Shown in pieces: positions 9,991 to 18,727 of a stretch of 64,000 nt of DNA; the first letter of the stretch is position 1, and the number at the start of each line of letters is the position of its first letter. The stretch is from positions 183,896 through 247,895 of the forward strand of contig NZ_MUHD01000011.1 in the NCBI RefSeq assembly GCF_002217395.1, in the 5' to 3' direction. Origin of the DNA: Flavobacterium plurextorum. Its GTDB lineage: Bacteria > Bacteroidota > Bacteroidia > Flavobacteriales > Flavobacteriaceae. The notes under the pieces are model-generated. The model was not told the origin of the DNA. It worked only from the letters and a program-made list of their open reading frames with translations, and did not search any database. Made by a program: the position numbers and the translations under genes.

Positions 9991-10605
9991 TTATTCTTCT
10001 TTTAATTCATCTATGACTTTTTTAATTTCTCGAGCGTATTTCCCGTAAAAAAAATGTACCCACCATTCTAGAACTAATCCCATACTTAAAATAGAAGATG
10101 TAACTGCTGCAAAAACACTAATCAATTGAGAATTGCTAAAGTTTGCGATCTCAAATCCTGGATCTTGTGAAAAACGGTTGTATAAAAACCCAATTAAAAA
10201 CAAAACAATAAAAGGAGTTAATGCAAATCCGAAGGTTTTATACAATTCCATGTTCAACCTAACATCAAAATAAGTTTCATACAAACTGTCTTTTGTTTTT
10301 AATGTAATGTTATTTAATCTCTTGTAGAACAAATACAGCTTTACTAAATAGTACGCACAAACAGCCACAAATATGCTAAAGAACAAATAAAACGGCGCGA
10401 TCCATTTTTCTGGAAAAGCGAACAAAAAAGGTGCAAATCCGTAAAGAATTACTGCTGCGCCCTGATAAAGCAATTCGTTTTTAAGATTCTTTCTAATCTT
10501 GTCCAACGGTGTATTTGCTGACTCAATTTTTTCTAAATTATTAGGAACAACAACATTATCTGTCTTTTCGTTATTCCATGCGTTTTGTATATCGTTAAAA
10601 TCCAT
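9991..10605 (-). CDS. Four-helix membrane protein, putative anti-sigma partner
   Basis: A 204-residue protein not recognised as a named family. The first ~45 residues are soluble and charged (MDFNDIQNAWNNEKTDN), followed by four hydrophobic segments at about 48-66, 70-90, 125-143 and 162-182, and a short basic tail. Its start overlaps the end of the ECF sigma gene by 11 bases, indicating translational coupling. A soluble N terminus on a membrane anchor next to an ECF sigma factor is the usual layout of an anti-sigma factor, but no zinc-binding HxxxCxxC motif is visible, so this role is only inferred. Confidence 0.7.
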   Translation of the reverse strand: MDFNDIQNAWNNEKTDNVVVPNNLEKIESANTPLDKIRKNLKNELLYQGAAVILYGFAPFLFAFPEKWIAPFYLFFSIFVAVCAYYLVKLYLFYKRLNNITLKTKDSLYETYFDVRLNMELYKTFGFALTPFIVLFLIGFLYNRFSQDPGFEIANFSNSQLISVFAAVTSSILSMGLVLEWWVHFFYGKYAREIKKVIDELKEE

Positions 10606-11098
10606 ATCCTTGATTTTTAATTATTTCTTTTAATTTCTCTTTTGCTCTGTTTAATTTCACTCTTGCATTTCCCTCTGATATTCCTAGATTCTCCCCAATT
10701 TCTTTATGAGAGAAACCTTCGAGTTGATAAAAAATGATCGCTTTATCAATTTTTTCTAATTTTTGAACCGCTTTATAAAAATGATCGATTTGGCTTTCTT
10801 TAATATGCGAATCTCCTTCATCTTCCTTGATGTTTTCAGAAGCGATTTCATACTTATCCACTTTACGTTTTTCCTTCCTTAAGAAAACAATTGCTGTATT
10901 TACTGCAACCCGATACATCCATGTCGAAAACTGACTTTCGTTTCTAAAAGAATCATACGATTTCCAAAGCTGACAAATAATCTCCTGAAACAAATCTTGT
11001 TGATCATCATGATTATCCATGTACATTTTAGAAACTTTGTATAGTATTCCTTTATGACTTTCGATCCGATTTAAAAATTCTTGTTCTTTTTCTTTCAA
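10595..11098 (-). CDS. ECF-type RNA polymerase sigma-70 factor
   Basis: A 167-residue sigma factor with only regions 2 and 4. Region 2 includes DDQQDLFQEIICQLWKSYDSF and STWMYRVAVNTAIVFLRKEKR (about residues 30-78). Region 4 carries the helix-turn-helix FSHKEIGENLGISEGNARVKLNRAKEKL (about 131-158). It probably directs polymerase to a small regulon, perhaps its own operon. It lies seven bases after a TraB/GumN gene and overlaps the downstream membrane protein by 11 bases. A candidate ECF-style promoter lies upstream of the first gene of the unit (12261-12299). Confidence 0.9.
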   Translation of the reverse strand: MKEKEQEFLNRIESHKGILYKVSKMYMDNHDDQQDLFQEIICQLWKSYDSFRNESQFSTWMYRVAVNTAIVFLRKEKRKVDKYEIASENIKEDEGDSHIKESQIDHFYKAVQKLEKIDKAIIFYQLEGFSHKEIGENLGISEGNARVKLNRAKEKLKEIIKNQGYGF

Positions 11099-11105
11099 AA
11101 TAATA

Positions 11106-11969
11106 CTAATTCATTACTGGTTTTACTTTGTACCCTGCATTTCTTAACAAATTAATTACACCTTCTTCACCAGCCAAATGTGCTGAACCAACTGCTACAA
11201 ACAGTGCTTCATTTTTCATCATATCTTTCATTTTCTTTACCCAATCTCTATTTCTGTCATCAAGAATAAATTTTTTAGTTTTTTTACTCATAACCTTTTC
11301 ATTAGCAAGATCACCATAAAGATCCATTAAATTTTCATTTTTATAGTCCTCTACCATTTTTTTAGTTTCCGCTTTACTTGCATCAGCCAAAGATTCGATT
11401 AGTTCAGAATCTGTGTAAGCATTAGAAAGCATATTCAACTGCCCTTTTACCGTTTCGAAACCACTAACGCCTTTCTTTTCTTTTAGAGCCAAATCTGTAA
11501 AATCTGATTCGTACGATTTCAATATTTCACAATCAAACGTTTTAATAGTAATCAAACTCATAACAGTTGCTAAATTTAAATTATCGACCTGTTGAACTTT
11601 TATACCTATAGCTTTTTGTAAAATTGAATCTAGTTTTGACAATTGTTCAGGCGTTAATTTTTTACTTAACAGCTCTGGAGATATTGCTAACTTTTGAGCA
11701 TCTGCTATTTCATTTGGGTCAGAAAAGTTGATTTCAATAATTAATTTATCTGATTTTTGAAATGCCTTCTTTGTTTTTTCTGTCAAAAAATAATCTGTTG
11801 GACAAATAGAATGAATTGTTCCGTACAGATAAGATGGTTTCGACAATCCATTTCCTGAAACTTCCCATAAAAGAGAATTTTCGAGTTTTACAGATTTTGT
11901 TTGAGCTTGTGTTGTTCCACTAAAAACTAATGTGATTGCTGCTATTGCTGATGTAAATAAATTTTTCAT
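11106..11969 (-). CDS. TraB/GumN family protein
   Basis: A 287-residue exported protein of the TraB/GumN family, putative metal-dependent hydrolases related to Tiki proteases. A signal peptide covers about residues 1-22 (ending SGTTQAQ). The family motifs are present: SYLYGTIHSICPTD (GT-x-H, about residues 46-59) and, at the C terminus, FVAVGSAHLAGEEGV, the second GxxH motif. Biochemical activity in bacteria is not established. It is transcribed just ahead of the ECF sigma gene, which suggests a periplasmic or surface protein co-regulated with envelope stress. Confidence 0.85.
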   Translation of the reverse strand: MKNLFTSAIAAITLVFSGTTQAQTKSVKLENSLLWEVSGNGLSKPSYLYGTIHSICPTDYFLTEKTKKAFQKSDKLIIEINFSDPNEIADAQKLAISPELLSKKLTPEQLSKLDSILQKAIGIKVQQVDNLNLATVMSLITIKTFDCEILKSYESDFTDLALKEKKGVSGFETVKGQLNMLSNAYTDSELIESLADASKAETKKMVEDYKNENLMDLYGDLANEKVMSKKTKKFILDDRNRDWVKKMKDMMKNEALFVAVGSAHLAGEEGVINLLRNAGYKVKPVMN

Positions 11970-12044
11970 TTTGCTGATTGTTTTTTGATTGATGATTATT
12001 TTATTGATTGACTTTTTTTGATTTGATTGATGATTGAAACCTCT

Positions 12045-12242
12045 TTATTGTTTGTTCCATTTTTTTCTCTGCCATAAAGCCATTGAAGCAAAAAATAAAC
12101 AGATCATAACCAGAAGCAGATCTTTATCTGGTTTGTTTAAAATAAAACTGTTTACTAAAGAATAGCCAAGTCCAGCTGAAGTTAAAAAAGTAAATACGAA
12201 ATGAAATATTTTTTCGCTGATTGAAGTTGATGTTGTTTTCAT
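12045..12242 (-). CDS. Small two-helix membrane protein
   Basis: A 65-residue protein with two hydrophobic segments (about 11-31 and 41-57) and a basic tail (WQRKKWNKQ), giving a small hairpin membrane protein. Family not recognised. It starts 75 bases upstream of the TraB/GumN gene on the same strand and directly follows the candidate ECF promoter, so it is likely the first gene of that unit. The coherent membrane pattern and spacing argue for a real gene. Confidence 0.6.
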   Translation of the reverse strand: MKTTSTSISEKIFHFVFTFLTSAGLGYSLVNSFILNKPDKDLLLVMICLFFASMALWQRKKWNKQ

Positions 12243-12260
12243 AATTGTTTTGATTTATTT

Positions 12261-12299
12261 GATTACGACTCGTAAGTAATCAAACATTCAAAACGTTAC
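12261..12299 (-). promoter_or_regulatory. Candidate ECF promoter with dyad element
   Basis: On the minus strand, TTGTAACGTTTTG (GTAAC at 12299-12295) is followed 19 bases later by the perfect 6-1-6 dyad TTACGAGTCGTAA (12275-12263). GTAAC-type -35 boxes with a CG-containing -10 are typical of ECF sigma factors. The position just upstream of the 12242 start fits autoregulation of the sigma unit. Confidence 0.35.
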
Positions 12300-12376
12300 A
12301 AAAAATTTTTACTTTTTTTCAAACACCAATAAAACAAAGGGATTGGGAGTATAAAAAAATTTAAAACTGATTTCAA

Positions 12377-12784
12377 TCAATCAAATTCAAACTTACATTT
12401 ATTGCATTTATATCTGTGTTTTGAATAAATAGGAATCAAAACGAAAAGTAATGAGAGTGCAAAAGCCAAAAGTGTTTTTAAATCCTTTATCGAGGTTACC
12501 ATTTCTATTTCTTCAGCATCGCAACGCGGACATTTAATCAACTCATTATTTTCATTTAGAGAAAATGGACTAATATCGGATAGAATATTATTTGCTTTTT
12601 CAAAATCCTGGCTTTTTACAAAAAGCTTAACGCCGCCAACCGCATTACTCCAAATAGGATTTGAATCAACAGTATTCATGTCTCTTAAATAGACATCAAC
12701 ACCTTCTGATTCAAGTTTACCACAAAAAACCTGAGCTTCATATGAATACTGATAACTTCTAACTAATTTAAAACCTTCTTCCAT
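12377..12784 (-). CDS. DUF2007-type protein with C-terminal zinc ribbon
   Basis: I place the start at the ATG at 12784, two bases after the bioF stop, giving 135 residues; a TTG two codons earlier would overlap bioF. The N-terminal ~70 residues match DUF2007 (YSYEAQVFCGKLESEGVDVYL, then GGVKLFVKSQDFEKA). A CPRCD pair and a C-terminal CNKC pair flank one membrane helix (LLAFALSLLFVLIPIYS), forming a split zinc ribbon. DUF2007 members are thought to be signal-transducing or PII-like, but function is unproven. It is translationally linked to bioF. Confidence 0.75.
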   Translation of the reverse strand: MEEGFKLVRSYQYSYEAQVFCGKLESEGVDVYLRDMNTVDSNPIWSNAVGGVKLFVKSQDFEKANNILSDISPFSLNENNELIKCPRCDAEEIEMVTSIKDLKTLLAFALSLLFVLIPIYSKHRYKCNKCKFEFD

Positions 12785-12786
12785 AA

Positions 12787-13923
12787 TCAAAATATAAAAC
12801 CGCTTAATAATTGCAGAACCTGATTAATTTCTTCTTCTGAATTATAGCTATGGATACAGAAGCGCAAGCGTTCTTGTCCTTCTGGAACTGTAGGCGAGAG
12901 TATTGGTTTTACATCAAAACCTTTATCTTGAAGCTGCTGCGCCAATTTTTTTACATTTTCATTCCCTGGAACAATGGCTGATTGTATGGCTGATTTGCTT
13001 CGAACAAACATTGGTTTTAAACCCAATAAGTTTTTTTGCTGATTAAAAAATATGATATTTTGCCTCAACTTTCCAATCGTATCTTTTTCGATATTCAATT
13101 GCTGATAAGCGGTAAAAACTGTAGAAACAGAATGTGGCGACAATCCTGTTGTATAAATAAAACTTCTAGCGAAGTTTACTAAATAATCTTTAAGATCTAC
13201 GCTTCCTAAAACTGCGGCACCATGACAGCCTAAACCTTTTCCGAAAGTCATAATTCGAGCAAAAATTCGATTATGCAATTGCAGATACTGTGTTAAACCT
13301 TCGCCTTTATCGCCAAAAACACCTAAAGTATGTGCTTCATCAACTACTAAATAACAATTATACTTTTCAGATAATTCTATCAATTCTTCTAGATTTGGAC
13401 TGTCGCCATCCATAGAAAAAACCGTTTCGGTAACGATATAAATATTTGTATCGGGAAATTTCAGGATCAATCGTTCCAGATCTTCAAAATCATTATGATT
13501 AAACTTATACGATTTAGCATTCGACATAAGTATTCCGTCTCTAATAGAAGCATGACTTAATTCATCACACAAAATAACGTCATTTCGCTGCGGTACAGCG
13601 CTAAAAAAACCAACATTGGCATCATAACCCGAATTAAAAATTAAAGCCGATTCAGCTTCATGAAACTCCGCAATAAAAGTCTCAGTAATTTGATATAAGG
13701 AATGATTTCCAGAAATTAATCTTGAACCTGTTGCACCGTTTTGAATAATGTCATTTTCGATTAAATAATGGTGCGCTAGTTTAAAAATCGACTCTGATTT
13801 TGAAAAACCAATATAATCATTTGACGAAAAATCAACAAGATTATTAAAACTTGGTAATTGCCGTAACGAATTATTCTGCCTTCTATTTTCAAGCTTTTGA
13901 GCTAGGTTTTTAGGTAATTTCAT
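12787..13923 (-). CDS. bioF: 8-amino-7-oxononanoate synthase (BioF)
   Basis: A 378-residue alpha-oxoamine synthase that condenses pimeloyl thioester with alanine, releasing CO2, to give 8-amino-7-oxononanoate. Fold-type I PLP motifs are present: NDYIGFS (35-41), GATGSRLISGNH (63-74), the PLP-contacting D195 and H198 in VVDEAHTLGVFG, and the Schiff-base lysine K229 in TFGKGLGCHGA. Length is typical (380-390). It is first in its run; bioD and bioA follow about 3 kb downstream, beyond a DUF2007 gene and a sigma-factor unit. No bioC, bioH or bioB is visible in the window. Confidence 0.93.
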   Translation of the reverse strand: MKLPKNLAQKLENRRQNNSLRQLPSFNNLVDFSSNDYIGFSKSESIFKLAHHYLIENDIIQNGATGSRLISGNHSLYQITETFIAEFHEAESALIFNSGYDANVGFFSAVPQRNDVILCDELSHASIRDGILMSNAKSYKFNHNDFEDLERLILKFPDTNIYIVTETVFSMDGDSPNLEELIELSEKYNCYLVVDEAHTLGVFGDKGEGLTQYLQLHNRIFARIMTFGKGLGCHGAAVLGSVDLKDYLVNFARSFIYTTGLSPHSVSTVFTAYQQLNIEKDTIGKLRQNIIFFNQQKNLLGLKPMFVRSKSAIQSAIVPGNENVKKLAQQLQDKGFDVKPILSPTVPEGQERLRFCIHSYNSEEEINQVLQLLSGFIF

Positions 13924-14088
13924 AAAAGCAAAGTTATAAAAATTGAAGTCAATTTTAAATAAGCAGCAGGTTTGATGTTGGTTACAGTTTATAATTTAAA
14001 TTTTAAACAATTGTTAATTATTTTTTTTTCTAATTTTAAAACGACAAACTAACTACCACTAATTTAATTATTTATTAAAAAGAAAAAA

Positions 14089-14892
14089 ATGAAGACCATT
14101 TGTAAAAATTGCGAAACATCTAATTACTCCGACTTTAATTATTGCCCTAACTGCAGTCAGAAAATCAATTTACATCGTATAAATCCACACGAAATTTTTC
14201 ACGAAGCTGTTCATTATTTTACACATGCCGACAAAGGTATTTTTCAACTTGTTAGAGACCTGACATTAAAAAGCGGTGTTGTAGCTAAAGAATATATAAA
14301 TGGTAAAAGAAAAAAGTACTTTGCACCGCTTAATTTTTTCCTGCTGGTTGCCGCTGTCTTTGTTTTCATTTCCAACATCCCAAAAGAAACACCTGCTATT
14401 AATGTTTCACAAGAAAACAAGGAACTCAGCGCTATTTCAGATCCTGTCCAAAAGGAAAAGATCGTACACTTATATGAACGAAAAGAAAAAATGACTCATT
14501 TCATGAGAAAATATTCCAACTTAATGGCAATGATGGCTTTGCCACTCACGGCATTCTTTTTCTGGTTGTTTTACAAAAAAGAAAACTACAACTATACAGA
14601 GCATTTGGTAGCAGGCATGTATATGTTAGGTTTTTGCATACTGGCCAATACACTTTTAATTTTGCCAATTTCCTTATTATTTCACCTATCGCCTAATTAT
14701 CAAGCTTTACTTTTCCTGCTCTTTCAGCTCTTTTACTTTACGCTCTTTTATTACAAGTTTTTAAATAAAAGTACCAAACTTCAATTATTAAAAGCCTTTT
14801 CTACAAGTGCTTTCGGGATTATCTCTTGGATAATTATTTCGGGATTTACTGTAAATACTTATGTTTCAAGCGGTTTTTGGGGAATCCTATAA
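14089..14892 (+). CDS. DUF3667 zinc-ribbon membrane protein
   Basis: A 267-residue protein with an N-terminal zinc ribbon, CKNC and CPNC (residues 5-23), then the DUF3667 signature (FHEAVHYFTHADKGIFQLVRDL and VAKEYINGKRKKYFAPLNFFL). Hydrophobic helices follow at about 85-100, 145-160, 175-200, 205-222 and 235-255. DUF3667 proteins are widespread in Bacteroidota and function is unknown. It is a single gene, convergent with atpC, with a shared hairpin terminator at 14922-14955. Confidence 0.85.
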   Translation: MKTICKNCETSNYSDFNYCPNCSQKINLHRINPHEIFHEAVHYFTHADKGIFQLVRDLTLKSGVVAKEYINGKRKKYFAPLNFFLLVAAVFVFISNIPKETPAINVSQENKELSAISDPVQKEKIVHLYERKEKMTHFMRKYSNLMAMMALPLTAFFFWLFYKKENYNYTEHLVAGMYMLGFCILANTLLILPISLLFHLSPNYQALLFLLFQLFYFTLFYYKFLNKSTKLQLLKAFSTSAFGIISWIIISGFTVNTYVSSGFWGIL

Positions 14893-14921
14893 CAATACAC
14901 AATCATCAATATAATACAAAC

Positions 14922-14955
14922 AAAAAAGCCAAACATTTCTGTTTGGCTTTTTCTT
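14922..14955. terminator. Bidirectional terminator
   Basis: AAAAAGCCAAACA, a TTTC loop and TGTTTGGCTTTTT form a strong stem with A/T runs on both sides, between the convergent DUF3667 gene and atpC. Confidence 0.85.
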
Positions 14956-14971
14956 TATTATAAAATTGTAT

Positions 14972-15253
14972 TTAGTCAACTAAAACAATTACTTTATTGT
15001 CTTTCATCTCGATAGTACCAGACGTGATCTCTAATGTATAAGTCTGATCGTTTACCTTCGTGAACTTACTCACTACTTCTTTAGAAAAGTTAAAACTTGG
15101 CGCTGCAATTTTTACAGTTCCCTTTTCTAAAATAGAAACAATAGGAGCGTGATTATTCAATATTTGAAAGCTTCCATCAACTCCCGGAACAGTAACTGAT
15201 GTTACTTCTCCCGAAAATAATTTTGCTTCTGGTGATACTATTTCTAAAATCAT
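14972..15253 (-). CDS. atpC: F1 ATP synthase epsilon subunit
   Basis: A 93-residue protein equal to the N-terminal beta-barrel of the epsilon subunit (EIVSPEAKLFSGEVTSVTVPG, then GSFQILNNHAPIVSILEKG). It couples gamma rotation to the catalytic head on the cytoplasmic face of the inner membrane. It lacks the C-terminal inhibitory helical domain of the ~135-residue enterobacterial form; short forms like this are usual in Bacteroidota. It follows atpD with a 51-base gap made of short AATTGATAATT repeats. The rest of the ATP synthase operon is not in the window, so atpDC forms its own unit. Confidence 0.93.
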   Translation of the reverse strand: MILEIVSPEAKLFSGEVTSVTVPGVDGSFQILNNHAPIVSILEKGTVKIAAPSFNFSKEVVSKFTKVNDQTYTLEITSGTIEMKDNKVIVLVD

Positions 15254-15304
15254 AATTTTAATAATTGATAATTGATAATTGTCAATTGATAATTATCAAT
15301 TGAA
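15254..15304. repeat. AATTGATAATT short repeats between atpD and atpC
   Basis: The gap holds several direct and inverted copies of AATTGATAATT / AATTATCAATT and can fold into weak hairpins. It may tune the relative amount of atpC translated, since epsilon is needed at one third of the beta level. Confidence 0.5.
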
Positions 15305-16819
<1,515 letters not shown>

Positions 16820-16877
16820 TTATGTGTTTATTAAATAGCTATTTAGGTTTATCGAAAATACCTCTTTTTTCAGAGCG

Positions 16878-16907
16878 CAAAGATAATTTTTTAAAATATA
16901 AAATCAA
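16878..16907 (-). promoter_or_regulatory. Promoter of atpDC
   Basis: On the minus strand, a TTG at 16907-16905, a 19-base spacer and TATCTTTG at 16885-16878 match the TTG-N17-23-TAnnTTTG consensus of the Bacteroidota primary sigma factor. The start codon is about 60 bases downstream. This is the cleanest promoter I found in the window. Confidence 0.65.
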
Positions 16908-16994
16908 TATTTTTTTTATAAAAAATAGCATGATTTTGTTTGATTCTAAAAATGAGGCCTTCAAACTCCCATTTAAAGCATTTTTTATTCAACT

Positions 16995-17033
16995 AAAAAA
17001 AGCCGCTGCTTTTAAAAAACAAACGGCTTTTAA
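16995..17033 (-). terminator. Terminator after the SGNH lipoprotein gene
   Basis: AAAAGCCG and CGGCTTTT form a stem with AT-rich flanks, 17 bases beyond the stop at 17050 on the minus strand. Confidence 0.65.
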
Positions 17034-17049
17034 ATTAAAAAAAATGGTT

Positions 17050-18642
17050 CTATGGCAATACTGCAGGATATAAAATTGGATAATTACCCACATTTACTCC
17101 TTTTAAATTTGATCCATACTTAGCATTAATAGCTTCAATAAATTTATTTGCTATAAATGCATATCCTCTTGGCGAAGGATGAACTCCATCTAAAGAAAAA
17201 GTTCCTCCTGTTACAAATGTTGATGCCATTGTAAAACTATTCACAGAAATTCCTCCTTGATCAATTTGTTTCATAATTGCATTTGCATCTACAAAAGCAA
17301 GACCTTTAGACTCTGCAATAGATTTTATAGTTGCATTAAAAGCATTTGTCGCCACTTCAAGTTCTGCAACTTCAGTTGGTATCAAAACATATTTATCTTG
17401 CAAAGGATACGTAATTCCAAAATTATTCAAAGGAGCCGGCGGAGCAACTCCTATTCCTGAATTTTCAGCTGTAGGCGCTGTTCCAATAGCTGATTGCGTA
17501 GTTAAAAGAACTAAATCAGTCTTAGTTGCTTGACGCGCCTGACCAAACACATTACCATAAAAAGCTGCCGTCTGAGCTCCAAGTGTAGGCGTAAAAGCCG
17601 CTGTTAATTGCGCAGACAAGTTTGTAAGCGATTCATCTTTTATCAATAATGGATTTGCCACTGTTGTTGACAGCAAATTAATTCTTGATCCCGCTCCAAA
17701 AGCTGTCAAAGCTTGTTTTAGCGGACCGTATAATTGAGCATTCAATGCGCTTATTGTAGCTGTACCAACAGCAGCATTCCCTTTACCTATAGCAGAAGCC
17801 GTTAAAGGATTATAAGGAACAGTCTTAAAAAACGGAATTGATGTTACATATGGAATATTTGCCACAACACCTTTTGCTCCTCCCGAAGTTAAAGTAGTTA
17901 CTAAAGCCGCATATGTCCCATCAAAACCAACACCCGCAGCTCCAGAAGCTGGCGTAATTGGGTTCGTACCATCACCTCCAGTGGTTGCATAACCTAAAAC
18001 ATCATTATTACCAATCCATAAAGAAAAGAATGTTGGCGTTTGACTCATTGCGTAAGCAAGAACAGAAGTTGTTCCATTTGGAGCAAATCGCACATAATAA
18101 GGATTTGCCGTTCCGTTTGCTAAACCAGCCGGCGCTCCATAAGTTGGAGACAGTAAATGAAAACTTTTTGCACCAGGCACACCCGTATTATTATAAGGAC
18201 CCGCAGCTGCAACCGCAGGATTCATCACTTCTGTTGTTGGAGTACCACTTACAGGATCAACTGTCGAACTAGGATGAGTTGGAGAAACTGTAGTATTAAA
18301 ATAGAGCCTCGGACCAAATGCTATATTAGGCTGTCCGCCAAAAAGCAAACCACCAATATTATCATTAGTATAAGGAATTTTAAATTCCCCTCCTCCAACA
18401 AGTTTAAATTGCTGTGCCATTATATTGGTATACGCTCCTTCTTGTCCCTTTTTAAAAAGAGCACCATCACTAAAACCAGACGTTAAAGAATTCCCTAACG
18501 CAACGTATTTAGAGAAATTAGCAGAACCAGATGTCAAAGGCAATCCGTCTGACGAATCAACAACGGTTACTGCATCGTCATCACTATTACAAGCCATAAA
18601 GGTCAAAGAAACCAATAAAAGCCATTTGAAATTTTTTATCAT
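17050..18642 (-). CDS. SGNH/GDSL-family surface lipoprotein
   Basis: A 530-residue lipoprotein. The N terminus MIKNFKWLLLVSLTFMAC is a lipobox; the following NSDDD resembles the acidic surface-export signal of Bacteroidota lipoproteins. SGNH hydrolase blocks are visible: GNSLTSG near residue 50 (block I Ser), WIGNNDVLGY (block III Gly/Asn) and DGVHPSPRGYAF (block V Asp-x-x-His). It is larger than standard GDSL esterases because of Ala/Pro/Gly/Thr-rich insertions between blocks. It lies 85 bases downstream of a TonB-dependent receptor on the same strand, suggesting a receptor-lipoprotein pair that captures and hydrolyses an ester-containing substrate, perhaps lipid. The substrate is unknown. 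Confidence 0.82.
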   Translation of the reverse strand: MIKNFKWLLLVSLTFMACNSDDDAVTVVDSSDGLPLTSGSANFSKYVALGNSLTSGFSDGALFKKGQEGAYTNIMAQQFKLVGGGEFKIPYTNDNIGGLLFGGQPNIAFGPRLYFNTTVSPTHPSSTVDPVSGTPTTEVMNPAVAAAGPYNNTGVPGAKSFHLLSPTYGAPAGLANGTANPYYVRFAPNGTTSVLAYAMSQTPTFFSLWIGNNDVLGYATTGGDGTNPITPASGAAGVGFDGTYAALVTTLTSGGAKGVVANIPYVTSIPFFKTVPYNPLTASAIGKGNAAVGTATISALNAQLYGPLKQALTAFGAGSRINLLSTTVANPLLIKDESLTNLSAQLTAAFTPTLGAQTAAFYGNVFGQARQATKTDLVLLTTQSAIGTAPTAENSGIGVAPPAPLNNFGITYPLQDKYVLIPTEVAELEVATNAFNATIKSIAESKGLAFVDANAIMKQIDQGGISVNSFTMASTFVTGGTFSLDGVHPSPRGYAFIANKFIEAINAKYGSNLKGVNVGNYPILYPAVLP

Positions 18643-18727
18643 AATTTTTTATATTTTAAAATTATCTGTTTCTAAATACACTTTCAGAAACATAAATAAC
18701 GTGTTTGACTTAATAGTTAATAATCAA

